From Opisthocomus hoazin (Eukaryota; Chordata; Aves; Opisthocomiformes; Opisthocomidae), in NCBI RefSeq assembly GCF_030867145.1, contig NC_134441.1, forward strand, positions 9,459,538-9,523,537: a stretch of 64,000 nucleotides of DNA. Direction: 5' to 3'. The position numbers and the translations under genes are program-made. Under the pieces are notes generated by a model. The model was not told where the DNA came from. It saw only the letters and a list, made by a program, of their open reading frames with translations, and ran no database searches. How positions within the stretch are numbered: position 1 is the first letter of the stretch; the number at the start of each line of letters is the position of its first letter. Below, piece by piece: positions 54,364-64,000 of this stretch.

Positions 54364-56068
54364 TTGCCTGTGGACAAGATGGGCACCAAAGAGCCATGGA
54401 GGTGACGAGATGTGCACCAAAAGAAGGTGAGTTGGTGCATGACAGCAAGGGAAGACGTGACCGGTGGCTACATGACTCCACTTAGCTGGTGGTTTGTGAG
54501 TTATTTTGAAGGTGCAAAGGAATAAGCGCAGTGAGATATCGGCACCAGCGGTGACCTCAACAAGGTGAGCTATGACCAGTGGGCTGAAGTATCAGTTACT
54601 TTTCAGGAGTCATATTGTTGGTGAAGCTATAAGCGTCCTTTGTTTGTGTTTCGTAGATGGTACCTAAGCTGCAGCATGGCAATATGTAAATGGCAGAGAA
54701 CACAGGTGAGCAGCCAAGGTGTAAAGGCTGGGAGATGGCAGTTGGTGTGGGTAGACTGTGTGGTCTTGGGCAGCATCTCAGCGTGTCTCTCTTTGCTGTG
54801 ATTGTTGCAGATACCGCATGCAGACTCAGAGGGGCATGACAACATGCTGACCGGAGGTCTGAGAAGGTGAGGCGATTGTGTGCTGAGTCAGTGTGCAAGA
54901 GCAAATTATTGTGCAGCAACTCAGTGAAGCGTATCTCTTAGTTTTGCAGGGGCTGTGTGGGCCGCCTTTGGCATTGGACAAGCTCTTGAGGTGCGTCAGG
55001 GTGGCAGTGTGGGGTGGGTGACTTCTCATGGGCGCAATAGTAATTTTGTCTCTTGGTATCTGAGCTAGCAGAAACGATGATGGCTGCAGTGTCTGACTCG
55101 GGAACGAGCAGGTGAGCAGAGCACCTGGGTGCTTCAGAGGAGGGGGTTGTTGTGGAAGAGGTTGGTCTTGGCCAGTGTGATGCTTACTGTCAGCACTGTT
55201 TCTGGGTTTTTCCCTTTTCAGATAACAAAGCAGAACCAGGCGACTGCAGGAGCTTCCCAATTAGCCAATGTGCTTTTTTTGAGGATGGATTCATACCCCC
55301 GGCCCTCCAAAAGCTAAGCCGAGGGACTGGAGGGAGGGGACCATGGCTGGGAATTGCAGGGAGGGCTTGTAAAGTTAGCGCAGGGGAGAGGGCTGTCCAG
55401 GAGCAGGTCCCTTTGGGCATGTAAAGGGAAGGAAGGGGTTTCTCTTCAACCCAGGTGGCCAGGGCAGTTCCAGCCTGTGTCTGTGGTGCTATGTTGTTTT
55501 GGTGGTGTGTCTTGTGTCGCAGACCTTCCTCTGGTCTCCATGTCCTTGTTTCTCTTTGCACTCACAAAGCTCATCATGTGCCTCCGTGCCATACCTGGGG
55601 TCTTGAATGCGTGTACTCATTGGCATAGTGCCAGTTCAGCTCTTCTCTTCTTGCTTTAGAAGTGTAAAGCATGGATCAGTCTTGCATCTCTCTTTTGTGG
55701 CGGCGTTCCAGGCTGTGCCAGCAGCTCTTCTCTCTTCTGGTCCATTTTTCTGGACTGTGGGACTTCTTCCCTGCATCCTTATGCTCTTAGGTCTTGAAGC
55801 CGGGCTTCTTGCACATCCATCGTCTCCATTTTGACCGTAGCTTCTTGTAACGGACCATTGTGTTCTAATCCGGTTTTCTGGGGCTGCCGTGGAGCCTCCT
55901 CGCTCTTGGCCATTGCGGCCCTGTCGGTCTCCTTGTCCAACAGCGTCTCCCGTCAGGGAGTCATTCTTATTGTGGAGGAGTTTTCTCTCTTGATTCCCAT
56001 TGTTTCTGGTGTTGTGTGTAATGTTGGTCTGTGCCTGTGTGTGCTTGCCTTGGAACTGCTCTGCCCAG
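54364..56068 (+). repeat. Array unit 3
   Basis: Modules: E1 54364-54427 (TTTTTTGCAG before, GTGAGTT after), E2 54512-54564 (acceptor decayed to TGAAG, donor GTGAGC), E3 54657-54718 (with an internal alternative donor GTGAGC at 54705), E4 54811-54866, E5 54950-54990 (donor GTGCGT), E6 about 55065-55111 (acceptor TGAG) and E7 from 55222. The unit ends at 56068, where the tail joins a remnant of E3 directly, making the next interval short. A plus-strand frame of 101 codons (55354-55659) and longer minus-strand frames lie in the tail. Confidence 0.7.
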
Positions 56069-57900
56069 GGAAACCAGGGAATCCATAAATGGCAGGGGCA
56101 GAGCGGGTGAGCAGCCAAACAAAGGAGCAGGAGATTGGAATGGATGCAGGCAAGCTTTGTTTTTGGGCGGTATTTCAGCACGCGCTGTTTGCTTTGATTT
56201 TATTGCAGGTGCCGCACATATCCTCAGAGGGGCGAAGCAGCATGCTGACAAGAGGTCTGAGAAGGTGAGGTAGTTGTGTGCCGGGTCAGTGTGTGAGAGC
56301 AAATTATTGTGCAGCAGCTCAGTGAGGGGTGTCTCTCTTGGTTTTGCAGGGGCTGTGCGGGCTGCCTTTGGCATTGGACAACTGTTTGAGGTGAGCTGGG
56401 GTGGCAGCGAGGAGGAGCGTTCAGCGTGTGACTTCTCACGGGCATAATAGTAATTTTGTGTCTGTTGGTATCTGATGCAGCAGAAGTGATGATGGCGAAG
56501 CGTCCGACTCTGGAACGAGCAGGTGAGCAGAGCACCCTAGCTCTTCTGAGGAGGGGGTTGTTGTGGAAGAGGTTGGTCTTGGCCAGTGTGATGCTTCCTG
56601 TCAGCACTGTTTCTGGGTTTTTTCCTTTTCAGATGACAAAGCAGAACCAGGCGAGTGCAGGAGCTTCCCAGTTAGCTAATGTGCTTTTTTTTCGAGGATG
56701 GATTCAGACCCCTGGCCCTACAAAAGCTAAGTCGAGGGACTGGGGCTGGAAGAGTTTGGAGGGAGGGGAACACGGTTGGGCATTGCGGGCAGGGCTTGTA
56801 AAGTTAGTGTAGGGGAGAGCTGTGCAGGAGCGGGCCTCTCTAGGCATGTAAAGCGAAGAGGTTTCCCTTCATCCTTGGACTAGTATGGGCAGGGCAGTTC
56901 CAGCCTGTGTCTGTGGTGCTATGTTGTTTTTGTGGTGTCTTCTGTGTCGTAGACCTTCCTCTGTTCTTGATGTCCTTGTTTCTGTTTGCACTCAAGAAGC
57001 TCATCAGGTGCCTTGGATGCCATCTCTAGGTCCTCAAATGCCTGTACTCCTTGGATAGTGCCAACTGGGAGGTTCTCTTCTTGGCTTACAAATGTAAAGC
57101 ATGGATCAGTCTTGTGTCTTGAAAACTTCTGGTCAGTTTTCTTTGTCGGTGTCGTTCCAGGCTGTGTCAGCAGCTCTTCTCTCTACCGGTCCGTTGTCAT
57201 GGACTGTGGGAGTTTTTCCTGGAATCCTTATGCTTTTAGGTCTTGAAGACGGGTTTCTTACACATCCATCGTCTCCATTTTGACCATAACTTCTTGTAAG
57301 GGACCATTGGGTTCTCCTGTTTTTCTGAGGCTGCCATGGAGGCTCCTCGCTCTCGGCTGTTGCGGCCCTGTCGGTCTCCTTGTCCGACAGCTTCTCTCGT
57401 CCGGCAGTCATTGTTCTTGCAGAGAGTTTTCTCTCTTCTTTGAATGCAGTTGTTTGTGGTGGTGTGTGCAATGTTGGTCTGTGCCTGTGTGTTTTGGCTT
57501 GGAACTGCCCTGCCCAGGGGTATAGAGTCAGGGGTAGGTGTCATAGCGACAAGAGGCTGTGGTTAATAGGTGGACAGGCCTAGACTGTTTAGGCAGAGGC
57601 TGGGAAGTGAGCTCGGATGGAGCGGCCTTCGGCAGACGGTGTGGACTGTCATTTCAACAGTGTTTTACAGAGGTGATGGGAGTCTTGTGGGAGGGGCTGA
57701 TCATCAGCAGCAAAGCAGATTGAATGTTGACGGTGGTAAGGCTTATGCATGGGGGGGCCTTTAAGTTTGGCCCTTTATTCCTTTATGTAATGGCAGGCTG
57801 TATTTTGAACTCTAGGCGCTATTAGAAAATGGAATCAATACATCTGGAATTGTTAATGTCTTTAGCAGCATATGGGTGACTTGTTCAATACTTATTTCAG
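56069..57900 (+). repeat. Array unit 4 (short type, lacks E1-E2)
   Basis: A deletion of about 0.7 kb removes the end of the preceding tail together with E1 and E2, so the tail text TGCTCTGCCCAG runs into an E3 remnant (CCAGGGAATCCATAAATGG). Modules: E4 56209-56264, E5 56350-56390, E6 56481-56522 (42 nt, using a TGATGCAG acceptor) and E7 from 56633. Its own tail is complete and includes E8 between TGCTTTTAG and GTAAGGG (57240-57296). Confidence 0.7.
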
Positions 57901-59661
57901 GTGCCAGGGAACAAGAAGGGCACCAAAGACCAATGCAGGCGCCGAGCAGAGCATCGTTAGGAGGTGGGTTGGCACGTGGTGTTGAAGGGAAGACATGATC
58001 AGTGGCTATAGGACTGCCTTACAGTTGGTGTGGTGTTTTTTTCCAGTATTGTAGGTGCAAAGCAACGAGTGAAGCATGATATCGGCACCAGGGGTGACTC
58101 AGGCAAGGTGAGCAATGAGTAGTAGGCTGGAGTAGCAGTTATTTTTCTGGAGTGCTGTTGTTGGTGAAATTACCATCATCCCTCTTTGTGTTTCCCAGGT
58201 GGTACCTGAGCCTCAGCATGGCAACATGTAAATGTCAGGGGCAACATGGTTAAGCAGCCAAGGTAAAGGAGCAGGAGGTGGGAATCAGTGTGGCAGATGG
58301 CAGTTTTGGGCAGTATCTCAGCGTGTGTCTTCTGTTTTCTTTTTGTAGGTGCCACACATAGTCCTGAAGGGGCAAAGCAGCATGCTGACAAGAGGTCCGA
58401 GAAGGTGAGGTGGTTGTGGACCGGGTCAGTGTGTAAGAGCAAAGTACTGTGCAGCAACTCAGTGAGATGTCTCTGTCTTGGTTTTGCAGGGGCTGTGCGG
58501 GCCGCCTTTGGCATTGGATAAGCTCTTGAGGTGAGTCGGGGTGGCAGCGAGGAGCGTAGGGCAGGTGACTTCTCACGGGTGCAATGATCATTTTGTGTGT
58601 CTTGGCATCTTAGGTTGCAGAGGCGATTATGGCTGCAGTGTCCGACTCCGGAAAGAACAAGTGAGCAGCAGAGCATCCTGGTGCTTCTGAGGAGGGGATT
58701 GTTGTGGAAGAGGTTGGTCTTGGCCAGTGTGATGCTTACTGTCAGCACCATGTGTGGTCTGTGATGTCCTCATCTTTTCCTCTTTTTCAGATGACGAAGC
58801 AGACGTGTTGACTGCAGGAGCATCCCATTTAGCCAACATGCTTGTTGTCGAGGATGGATTCAGACTCCTGGCTCTCCAAAGGCTAAGTCGAGGGACTGGG
58901 GCTGGGAAGGGTTTGGAGGGAGGGGACCACAGTTGGGCATTGCGGACAGGGCTTGTAACATTAGTGCAGGGGAGAGGGCTGCGCAGGAGCGGGCCTCTCT
59001 GGGCACAGAAAGGGACCGAGTTTCCCTGCATCCTAGGACTAGCATGGGCAGGGCAGTTCCAGCCTGTGTCATCTGTGCTATGTTGTTGTTGTGGTGTGTC
59101 TTGTGTCACAGGCCTTCCTCTGGTCTCGATATCCTTGTTTCTCTTTGCACTCACAAAGCTCATCATGTGTCTCCGTGCCATACCTGGGGTCTCGAATGCG
59201 TGTACTCATTGGCATAGTGCCAATTCAGGTCTTCTCTTCTTGCCTTACAAGCGTAAAGCGTGGATCAGTCTAGCATCTTTCTGCTGCGGCATCGTTCCAG
59301 GCTGTGTCAGCAGCAGCTCTTCTCTCTTCCGGTCCATTTTTATGGACTGTGGGACTTCTTCCCTGCATCCTTATGCTCTCAGGTCTTGAAGCCGGGCTTC
59401 TTGCACATCCATCGTCTCCATTTTGACCGTAACTTCTTGTAACGGACCATTGTGTTCTAATCCGGTTTTCTGGGGCTGCCGTGGAGCCTCCTCGCTCTGG
59501 GCCATTGCGGCCCTGTCGGTCTCCTTGTCCAACAGCGTCTCCCGTCAGGGAGTCATTGTTCTTGCGGAGAGTTTTCTCTCTTCTTGAATCCCATTGTTTT
59601 TGGTGTTGTGTGTAATGTTGGTCTGTGCCTGTGTGTGCTTGCCTTGGAACTGCTCTGCTCA
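57901..59661 (+). repeat. Array unit 5 (long type) with a 211-codon open frame
   Basis: Modules: E1 57901-57963, E2 58055-58107, E3 58199-58262, E4 58349-58404, E5 58490-58530, E6 58614-58660 and E7 from 58791. Acceptors are CAG or TAG after pyrimidine runs, and donors are GTGGG, GTGAGC, GTAAAG, GTGAGG, GTGAGT and GTGAGC. Module spacing is 154, 144, 150, 141, 124 and 177 bp. From the E6-E7 intron into the tail a plus-strand frame runs 58754-59389, 211 codons. Minus-strand frames of 184-191 codons overlap the same DNA, so I do not call it coding. E3 has stops in all three frames here. Confidence 0.72.
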
Positions 59662-61480
59662 GGGCAACCAGGGAATGCGTAAATGGCAGGTCCAGGGTGG
59701 ATGACTAGCTAAGGTACAGGAGCAGAAGGTTGGGATTGATGCAGGCAAGCTTTGGCTTTCGGCAGTATCTCAGCATGCGCTGTTTGCTTTGATTTTATTG
59801 CAGGTGCCGCACATATCCTCGGAGGAGCAAAGCAGCATGCTGACATGAAGTCTGAGAAGGTGAGGCAGTTGTGGGCCCGGTGAGCGTGTGAGAGTAAATT
59901 ATTGTGCAGCAACTAAGTGAGGGGTGTCTCTCTTGGTTTTGCAGGGGTTGAGTGGGCCGCCTTTGGCACTGGACAACTGTTTGAGGTGAGCTGGGGCAGT
60001 AGCAAGGAGGAGTGTGAGTCGGGTGACTTCTCACGGGTGCAATGATCACTTTGTGTCTCTCGGTATCTCAGGTATCGCGAGCAACGATGGCTGCAGCGTC
60101 CGACTCTGGAATGAGCAGGTGAGCAGAGCACCCAGTTCTTCTGAGGAGGGGGTTTTTGTGGAAGAGGTTGGTCTTGGCCAGTGTGATGCTTACTGTCAGC
60201 AGTGTTTCTGGGTTTTCTCTTTTTCAGTGGTGAAGTGCAACCTGGTGACTGCAGGAGCATCCCAGATACCTAATGCATTTTTGGTCGAGGTTGGATTTAG
60301 AGCCCACGTCCCTCTGAAAGCTAAGTCCAGGGGCTTGGAAGGGTCTGGAGGGAGGGGACTACAGTTGGGCAGTTCAGGGAGAGCTTGTGAAGCTAGTGTA
60401 GGGGAGAGGGCTGTCCAGGAACAGGCCGCTTTGGGCGGATCAAGGGAAGGGGTTTTTCTGTAGCCCGAGGGGGCAGGGTAGTTCCAGAACTGTGTCTGTG
60501 GTGGTGTCATCTGTGTGGTCTGTGTTTTGTGTCTTGGATTTTACCTGTGTCTCAACATCGTCATTGCTCTCTGTGCTCCATGAGCACATTATGCATATCA
60601 GGTGCCATTCCTAGGGTCTGGAATGCCTGTACTCTTTGGCATAGTGTCCATTGGGCGCTTCTCATCTTATGTTTTTCACATAAAGCATGGAGCGGTGTCA
60701 CATCTTGGAAGTTTCCCATCAGTTCTCTTTTGCGGTGTCATCTCAGGCTGTGTCAGCAGCTCTTCTCTCTTCCGGTCCATTTTCATGGACTGTGGGACTT
60801 CTTCCCTGCGATCTTGTGTTCTTAGGTCTTGAAGCCAGCTTCTTGCAGATCCATCGTCTCTGTTTAGAGCGTAACTTCTTGTAACGGAGCATTCTGTTCA
60901 ACTCTGCTCTTCTGGGGCTGCCGTAGAGCCTCCTCGTTCTGGGCCACTGTGGCCCTGCTGGTCGTCTTGCTGGACAGCATCTCCCGTTGGGAAGTCATTC
61001 TTGTCGCCGAGAGTTTTCTCTGTTCTTTGAATCCCATTGGTGGTGGCGGTGTGTGTAATGTTGGTCTGTGTCTCTGTGTGTGTTTTGTTTCGTGCTTTTC
61101 TGCCCAGGGGTGTAGAGTGAGGGTTACTTGGCATAGCGATAGGAGATCATGCTTAATCTGTTGATAGGCCTCGACTGTTCAGGCAGCGGTTGGGTAGTGA
61201 GCTCGCATGGAGTTGCTCCTTGGCAGGCTGTGCAGTCTATCATTTCAATGGTGTTTTGAACTGATGATGGGAGCTATGTGGGAGGGGACGATCAGCAGTG
61301 GCAAAGAAGACTGAATGTTGACAGCGTTCAGGCTTGTAGGTGTGGGGCCTCAAGTTTGGGTTTTTTGGGGGGTTTGTTTTAAATAGCAAGCTTCTGTTGG
61401 ACTCCAGACGGTATTCCAAAATGCTACCACTATTGCTGGCCTTCCTAAGTTACATATCGGCAACTGGGTATCTTGTGGAA
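59662..61480 (+). repeat. Array unit 6 (short type, lacks E1-E2)
   Basis: It carries the same tail-to-E3 deletion junction as unit 4 (CTGCTCTGCTCAG then CCAGGGAATGCGTAAATGG), showing that units 3+4 and 5+6 are copies of one dimer. Modules: E4 59804-59859, E5 59945-59985 (41 nt), E6 60072-60118 and E7 from 60228. Plus-strand frame 60014-60463 crosses modules and introns and is not called coding. The tail continues to about 61480 and is more divergent than the others. Confidence 0.7.
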
Positions 61481-61489
61481 GGGAGCGGT

Positions 61490-61960
61490 CTTTGCTAATG
61501 TGATGCTTCCAGTCAGTAATGTTAGTGAGGCGTGTGCGTTTATATATGTTATGCAGATACTGATGTAGAACACGTGGAATGCAGGAGCATCTGATTTTAT
61601 GATGTGCTCAATGAGGATGGATTCTGCATCCTTCCCTCAAAGGTAAGTCCAGGGCCAAAGCTGTGGGTGGGGTGAGGCCGGCAGGAGGTGTAACACCAGG
61701 GTTGCGGAGGGAGCTATTTAGGGTCTGTTAAGTTTGGGGCGGACAGAGGTCCTGGCATCTGTCCTTTAGGGTGTGACTGTTCTGGCCTGTGTGTCTTTCC
61801 CAGTGTCATTTGTGTTGTGTGATTAGTCTTGTATGTGATGCTTTGTACAGGTATCTACCTTCTGCGCTCTTGTGCACTTTGGTCGGTGTGCACTGGGTGT
61901 CTCAAGCTTCTCTGCTTTGGCCTAGAGCCTTGGTCAAGCGTTCCTCATCTTGCGACCGGA
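61490..61960 (+). repeat. Decayed terminal array unit (unit 7)
   Basis: Only the part around E7 is recognisable: TGTGATGCTTCCAGTCAG near 61498, acceptor TATGCAG, then an E7-like segment 61557-61642 ending in a near-perfect donor GTAAGTCC. In the other units the same place reads CTAAGTC or CGAAGT. After it, tail phrases such as TTCTGGCCTGTGTGTC are still visible to about 61810. This fits decay at the array edge, or a preserved ancestral splice site. Confidence 0.6.
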
Positions 61961-62240
61961 GCTTAAGGTGCGGTTTTCATCAGAGGTCTTTCTGGAGAGT
62001 CCCCTTTGCGGAGGTGATCTAGGCCACCGTGAAAGCTCTGCTCGTGGCAGTTCTGCTACCATAGAGTTCCCCTGCAGCATTTCATCTCTGCCTCGTTACG
62101 GGCTCGGGTCTTACATCCTGGCTTCTCAGAGCTCCGTATTGGTTTTGACCACCATCTGCGACTGCATCGTTTTGCAGCGTTTTGTGTTCTTTTTAACTGT
62201 ATTATTATGGCTCGTATCGTATGCCACGTGAGTGTCTCGC
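61960..62240. other. Unassigned spacer right of the array
   Basis: Nothing recognisable. A 93-codon plus-strand frame (61950-62231) exists without family features. Confidence 0.4.
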
Positions 62241-63050
62241 ACCGAATAGTCCTTTATTGTTTGTTGTATTGCCGTGCTCTATTTCTATTGAATTGTACGG
62301 CCCTGTATTTCTTTCTCGTAGCACTGTTGTTTGTTTTGTATTGCCTTGTATTGCTCTGTATTGTTGTTGTGTTGTAGTGCTCTATATTTGATATTTTATT
62401 TCAATGTTTGGGCGTGTTGCACTGCAGCACGCACTACTTGCGTGGACCGCTATCGGAGACTGTATTGCCTTGTATGAACTTGTACTGTGTTTTGTAATGT
62501 GGAGCTCTGTATTTGAATATGTATAGGCTTGTATAGCCGCGTATTGTTTTTTTCTTGTGGATCTCTGTATTTGATCTAGCATTGCATTGTTTGTGTCTGT
62601 ACCGGTCTTGGATTGCAGCGCTCCGTACTTGTAGCGAGCGATACCTGGGACCGTCTTGCATCGCACGGCTCTGTACTGTGTTTTGTATTGCATTGCATCA
62701 ATCTGTACTTGTATCGAATGTTACCTGAGAGCATCCCGCTTTGTATGATGCTGTATTGCGTTTTTGTACTGCAGCACTCTGTACTTGAATTTGCATTGCA
62801 GCGCTTGTGTGCGTATCGATCTGGCATTGCAGTGCTCTGTATTTGTAGTCTCTGTTCTCGGAGACTGTCTTGCCTTGTAATGAGGGCCGTGTTGCGTTTT
62901 GTAACGTGGAGCTCTGTATTTACTGGATTTTGCATTGCATTGTATATCTCTGTGTCAGTCTTGCGTTGCAGCGCTCTTTATGGACGCTCTCTGAGACGGT
63001 TAAGCATTGTATGGGTCCGTGTTGCGGTTTGTCTTGTCGGTTATGTAAGA
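62240..63050. repeat. Degenerate tandem repeat, about 45-bp subunit with TGTATTGC cores
   Basis: Phrases such as CTTGTATTGC, GCAGCGCTCTGTACTTG and TTTTGTAATGTGGAGCTCTG recur through the block. Larger similar segments with CGGAGACTGTATTGCC-like text start near 62450, 62631, 62717, 62846 and 62982, so spacing is irregular at about 85-180 bp and built from smaller subunits. It is GT-rich on the plus strand and strongly diverged. Its units do not resemble the large array. Confidence 0.65.
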
Positions 63051-63059
63051 GCGCGTTGC

Positions 63060-64000
63060 ATCGTATGGCATTAATCTTGCCAGTGTTCTCCGGTTCTGCG
63101 TTTAAGTCCATATGGTATGGCATTGCGGTGTCAGGGTAGAGGCCGGGAGCGACTCAGAGGTCTTTACGCACGTGAGATGGAGTCAAGCCGATCGCAATTG
63201 GATCGAGAGCTAGCATGAGGTAAATTTGTAACTCGGCAATGTCTTTCCTATTGGCTTTGCAGGCACTTTGCAGCAAGCCTCCAGAAACAGTCGAGATGAG
63301 GTCTGAGGTGCAGCGTGACGGGCCTCAGCAGTCGGTTGCTTCGGTGCTCATCAGTTATTAGGATGCTCTGGAATTCTTAATTGTCACAGAGGACTCTGAC
63401 TGTAAATCTTGGTTTTGGAGCGGAGCTGCAGAGGGCCATCTTATATTCTGGGTGCGGTGTCTGTTAAGGAGGCTCGTGTTCTGTTTTCGCATGTGACAGA
63501 GCAGCGCGAGGCGCTTGTAGAGCATCAGGCATATTGTCATCGTACTGCAATCGCAGCAGCTGACAGCAGTGTCTATGCAAGTTTGAGTTACTGACATGGC
63601 GCCAGTCGAGCAGATCTCGTTTCACGGAATGATGTGCCAGGGCAGCGCCACTAGACGGATCTAGCATCATTTGTGCACTAGGCTAGTCTGCTGTGCAGCT
63701 TGGGCTTTACCAGCAGGTGTTTCCTCGCTGACTGTTCTCGACAGCTCTCCCAGGGGTTTATTTCCTGCGGCATCCTAGTTCCTTTGTTTGTGTGGCATTT
63801 AGTCTCCATCGATTACTGTGACTGAATCCCCTGCCTTTTAGCCAAAACTGAGGTGCTCTCGAGGCAGGGCACACCAGAGGGTCCCTGCCACCTAGCCTCA
63901 GCACTGTTCTGTTTATTGTCAGGCTGCGTATCTCGGTGTAGCAGTAACAGTCCCCTGTGTGGTAGTCTGGTGTCCCAAGGTCACGTCTGTAGAGAGCGTG
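63060..64000. other. Unassigned sequence to the window end
   Basis: No gene, RNA gene or transposon is recognised. A splice-like pair (donor GTAAATTT at 63220, acceptor TTGGCTTTGCAG ending 63262) would bound an intron of only 43 bp, too short for normal vertebrate splicing. Confidence 0.4.

Larger units (their letters stand above)
50230..61960 (+). repeat. Higher-order tandem array of exon-bearing units (six units plus one decayed)
   Basis: Several landmarks recur in the same order. One is GTAAAGCATGGATCAGT-like text at 51431, 53551, 55664, 57094, 59253 and 60681. Another is TTCTGGGGCTGCCGTGGAGC-like text at about 51654, 53781, 55874, 57321, 59465 and 60906. A third is GGGCAGTTCCAGCCTGTGTC-like text. 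Spacings are about 2127, 2107, 1430, 2159 and 1427 bp. Each unit has a 5' part made of short modules bounded by splice-like signals and a 3' tail of about 0.9-1.2 kb. Proposed modules: E1, E2, E3, E4 (54-56 nt), E5 (41 nt), E6 (about 47 nt), E7, and E8 in the tail. Reading frames across the modules are broken, so a non-coding transcript or an inert satellite are both possible. Nothing here matches a family I know. Confidence 0.8.

Noticed and set aside
55636-56181. Minus-strand 181-codon frame and its parallels
   Set aside because: It runs through intron-like and tail sequence, overlaps open plus frames, and starts and ends at different places in each unit.
49624-61960. Intronic box C/D or H/ACA snoRNAs hosted by the array modules
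   Set aside because: The introns between modules are only about 85-110 nt, too short to hold a snoRNA plus splice signals. I found no intron with both a proper C box and D box, or an H box plus terminal ACA. Near matches such as CTGATGATGGG at 61261 and GTGATGG at 57673 lack partners at fitting distance.
50230-61960. Array modules as exons of one protein-coding gene
   Set aside because: E3 of unit 5 has stops in all three frames, E5 is 41 nt, and frames that stay open in one module do not join openly to the next. Single-module open frames such as the AAHILRGAK-like reading of E4 are not continued.
63220-63262. Splice-like donor and acceptor pair near the window end
   Set aside because: The implied intron of 43 bp is below the size normally spliced in vertebrates, and no neighbouring exon could be defined.

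Overview
This window is bird nuclear DNA. The evidence is several CR1 LINE fragments, including a CR1 reverse-transcriptase piece, solo LTRs of an avian ERVL-like type, and three compact vertebrate genes with canonical GT-AG introns. I cannot resolve the species.

Left half, 1 to about 42 kb. This part holds three conserved housekeeping or signalling genes. IKBKB (plus strand) enters from the left edge at the kinase catalytic loop and runs through 17 exons to its NEMO-binding C-terminus and stop at 9102. VDAC3 (minus strand) is complete: eight coding exons, a 5' UTR exon and a CpG-island promoter near 24.1 kb, encoding 283 residues. POLB (minus strand) is complete: 14 exons summing to exactly 336 codons, 335 residues plus stop, with a CpG-island promoter at 41.9 kb. 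IKBKB and VDAC3 converge with their stop codons only about 1.15 kb apart. As I recall the human locus, POLB, DKK4 and VDAC3 all follow IKBKB on the same strand. Here POLB and VDAC3 are inverted as a block relative to IKBKB, and no DKK4 is visible. The VDAC3-POLB interval, about 24.1-31.2 kb, shows no gene.

Right half, 42-64 kb. This part changes character completely. After the divergent POLB promoter come a G-rich minisatellite of about 55 bp (43.3-43.5 kb), then a pyrimidine-rich, strongly decayed tandem repeat of about 85 bp (43.55-47.5 kb) carrying three LTR insertions, then a GC-rich repeat of about 270 bp (47.5-48.3 kb). A TATA-plus-initiator promoter-like site follows at 49.2 kb with two exon-like segments.

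From about 50.2 to 61.96 kb lies a tandem array of six large units and one decayed unit. The units alternate long (about 2.1 kb) and short (about 1.43 kb), giving a 3.59-kb higher-order dimer. Each unit contains a series of short exon-like modules (41-65 nt), each preceded by a pyrimidine tract plus AG and followed by GTGAG-type donors, spaced about 125-175 bp apart. I read this as a candidate many-exon, probably non-coding, tandemly amplified transcription unit on the plus strand. It is the most unusual thing in the window. A degenerate repeat of about 45 bp (62.2-63.05 kb) and unassigned sequence close the window.
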